Origin: Pyropia haitanensis
Lineage: Eukaryota > Rhodophyta > Bangiophyceae > Bangiales > Bangiaceae
Direction of reading: 5' to 3'
DNA: 64,000 nt
Assembly: GCA_008729055.1 (NCBI GenBank)
Contig: SDUX01000002.1
Coordinates: 7,293,485-7,357,484 of the forward strand
In this document: positions 62,223 through 64,000 of the stretch, in pieces
Position numbering within the stretch: position 1 is the first letter of the stretch
Layout of the letters: each line of letters starts with the position of its first letter
The notes under the pieces: generated by a model
The model's input: only the letters and a program-made list of their open reading frames with translations
What the model was told of the DNA's origin: nothing
Database searches by the model: none
Made by a program: the position numbers and the translations under genes

Positions 62223-63217
62223 ACGCAGAGGGAGAGCGGAGCGGTGGGGAGCGCGCGTCAGAGCAACGAAGTCTCTTCAAGAGGGGGGTGGATGCAAAAC
62301 TCGGACAAAGAGAGAGGTTGGACGACGACCGGGTCATCCAGCGCGACCATGGTCACGTCGGCGACACCAGAAACATCGATCGGATCTCTCGGTTACCCAT
62401 CCCAAAGACAGGTTTTTTCCCATCTGGCACCAATTGCACTTGACTTGGCCTCAAACGAACTACATGTTACTTCACCTGCCGCGTGGACAACGACAGCCTC
62501 GTACTCGCCTTCAACACAACAACTGAGCTGCTTCGTTCCGTCTTTCCCCACGCGCCAGACCCTGCCTCCATCTCGTCAACCCTGTCCCTTGCGCGCTCCT
62601 TCGCATTACCTCCACATCCGCCAGCATTTCCACCGGTGGTAAGCCGACTCCGGTGGCCAGAACATCACACTTCTGTCGTGCAGACCGAGAGAGTTGTGAT
62701 GGATGCCCATCAGCAGCGTTTGCCGCGCGCGTGACATGTGTGTACACAGAAGACTGTGGATATGGGGAACGACGGAATGTGCCGGGTGGTTGTCCTAGAC
62801 CTGGGGAGGGTGGGCGGTGAGCAGCACCATTGCCGTACAGCCCGACTCTTGGGTGCTGGAAAGGAGGCGGCGGGCAGTGGGCGACCTTGCAGCAGCACTG
62901 CGCGTGGGGAGGGGGAGCACCCTCAATGGGATGACTGCCGGAGATCAGGCCCTAATGTGCCCGGCCGCAGGACTCCTTTCGCTGCCGCACCCTGCGAAGC
63001 AGCTGCCAGGAACATCAGCCCATCAGTGTCGGCAGTAGACAGCAACAGATTTTGTCACACAGATGACTTTTCCCTCCTGTTTTTCTTTCATGCGCGCATT
63101 GGTCATTGGCGCACAGGAAGGAAAAGCAAGCAACGACAGAACCCTTGGCACCAGCGGACTCTCGCACCTCATGGCGTCTCAGCGGCAGTCCGCGTCCGCC
63201 CTTCCCACCCCCAACCC
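62112..63217. other. 1.1-kb region between two minus-strand genes
   Basis: Promoter of the RTRAF-like gene on the left, with a (GGC)n run at 62182-62217 close to its start. Further right the sequence is less GC-rich and could include 3' exons or UTR of the coiled-coil gene. No separate gene recognised. Confidence 0.4.
62182..62217. repeat. (GGC)n trinucleotide repeat upstream of RTRAF-like gene
   Basis: About twelve GGC units roughly 70 bp upstream of the RTRAF-like start codon, so probably in its 5' UTR. Confidence 0.85.
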
Positions 63218-63556
63218 TTAATGGCAAGAGAAGCAGGTGAGCACAAAGCAATGGTCGCAGTAGGTCGATCTCTCCCTTTCATACGCCCGCTCACTCCCCT
63301 TCTTCACCAGCTGCGGTGGCGGCGGCGGCGGCGGCGTAGTGGGCGCCACCGATCCGCTGTCCTTGTCACTGTCGGCAGCGTCCTCAGCGGGGTTGGTCGG
63401 CGTGGCCTTTGCGGCGGCAAGGGCGGCGGTGAGCTCCGCCACCTGCGCGCGCAGGGCGGCCAGCTCGTCGTCTTTGTCCTTGAGCGCGGCGGCCGCCGCC
63501 GCATCCGCAGCTGCGGGGGCGCTGGGCACCGCCAGCACTTCGGGGTAGGACGCCAT
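63218..63556 (-). CDS. small coiled-coil protein, 3' end possibly spliced
   Basis: Unrecognised. Reads 112 residues from the ATG at 63556 (MASYPEVLAVPSAPAAADAA). A leucine-heptad stretch LKDKDDELAALRAQVAELTA predicts a short coiled coil. It is followed by an acidic/Ser segment and a Pro run (PPPPPPPQLVKKG). After that the translation looks like intron: a GTGAGC donor follows KKG near 63300, with a pyrimidine-rich CTTCTCTTGCCATTAAG acceptor about 80 bases on (minus strand). The real C-terminus may therefore lie in a downstream exon I cannot fix. Neighbour of the RTRAF-like gene; no functional link is evident. Confidence 0.5.
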   Translation of the reverse strand: MASYPEVLAVPSAPAAADAAAAAALKDKDDELAALRAQVAELTAALAAAKATPTNPAEDAADSDKDSGSVAPTTPPPPPPPQLVKKGSERAYERERSTYCDHCFVLTCFSCH

Positions 63557-64000
63557 GCCGGGCGTGGGGGCGGAGGAGGGCGGAGGTGGGGGAGGAAGGG
63601 GGGGGCTATAGTTGCCTCAGGGAGGGCGTCTGCAGCAGTCCGAGGGGGCGCAGCAGAGACCAGCCAACTGGGGAGCGCGGCGCGCACAGAGGGCCCGCCC
63701 AGCACACGGGGCCGCGCTGGCGCCAAGGCGCCTCCGGCCGAGTACGACTGGCCCCGCCGTTTTCTTGAGCGGCGCGCGCCCAATACGTACTGCAGGCTGC
63801 AACGGGCTCTCGCAATGACGCAGCAACGCGTGCACGGAGTACTGTACGCGCGGACTGGTCCTACAATTTCGGCGTCTCCGAGTGCTGTTTGCAGCGACGT
63901 CTTGATTTTCGATGAGACCGTCACGCTCAAGCAACAACAGTATGAAAACTAGTGTACCGTGTAGCCAATCAGAGCCCTCGACAGGGCATACAGAATACAG
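63557..64000. other. right-end flank
   Basis: Upstream region of the coiled-coil gene up to the window edge. No supported gene. The last 100 bp are less GC-rich. Confidence 0.4.

Overview
The window looks like nuclear DNA from a multicellular red alga, most likely a bangiophyte of the Porphyra/Pyropia type. Base composition is extremely GC-rich almost throughout. Genes are short, mostly intronless and well spaced. A nucleus-encoded phycobilisome linker with a plastid transit peptide sits head-to-head with chlorophyll synthase, a pairing expected only in a phycobilisome-bearing alga. Introns are few but real: a serine protease gene has five exons and an RTRAF-like gene has three.

Layout: 0.4-3.2 kb holds an RlmH-type rRNA methyltransferase and a proline-rich protein, both on the minus strand. 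5.6-8.1 kb holds a six-helix membrane protein of unknown function followed by a leucine-rich fragment. 10.1-15.3 kb is one very large TMCO4/DUF726-type lipase-fold membrane protein, read in three successive frames. 15.3-19.5 kb is empty of recognisable genes. 19.5-21.2 kb is a five-finger C2H2 zinc-finger protein. 21.6-37.9 kb is dense and dominated by proteins with plastid-type leaders: FAD synthetase, phycobilisome linker, chlorophyll synthase, an S1-domain RNA-binding protein, a membrane rubredoxin, glutathione reductase and an Mpv17-type channel protein. It also includes one secreted/type I membrane protein. 39.7-40.9 kb is a PAP2-type lipid phosphatase. 44.2-47.7 kb is a long Pro/Ala-rich low-complexity protein. 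47.7-52.1 kb is gene-poor and less GC-rich, with a 22-bp minisatellite. 52.1-59.8 kb encodes secreted proteins: a chymotrypsin-fold protease and two divergently transcribed malectin-domain paralogues. 60.5-63.6 kb holds an RTRAF/CGI-99 homologue and a small coiled-coil protein.

Two technical themes recur. First, at least six genes change reading frame exactly at long G or C homopolymers. In all but one case a single missing base would restore the frame, which points to homopolymer length errors in the assembly rather than gene decay. Second, conserved enzymes carry poly-Gly/Ala/Pro expansions encoded by GCC/GGC trinucleotide runs. Because GC is so high, open frames occur on every strand; only those supported by family motifs, a sensible start and low-complexity-independent sequence are annotated here.

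Functionally, the central cluster joins pigment synthesis, light harvesting, flavin supply, plastid redox protection and plastid RNA binding. The secreted trio at 52-60 kb suggests a cell-surface or wall-associated role. All family assignments were made by reading motifs; no database search was run.
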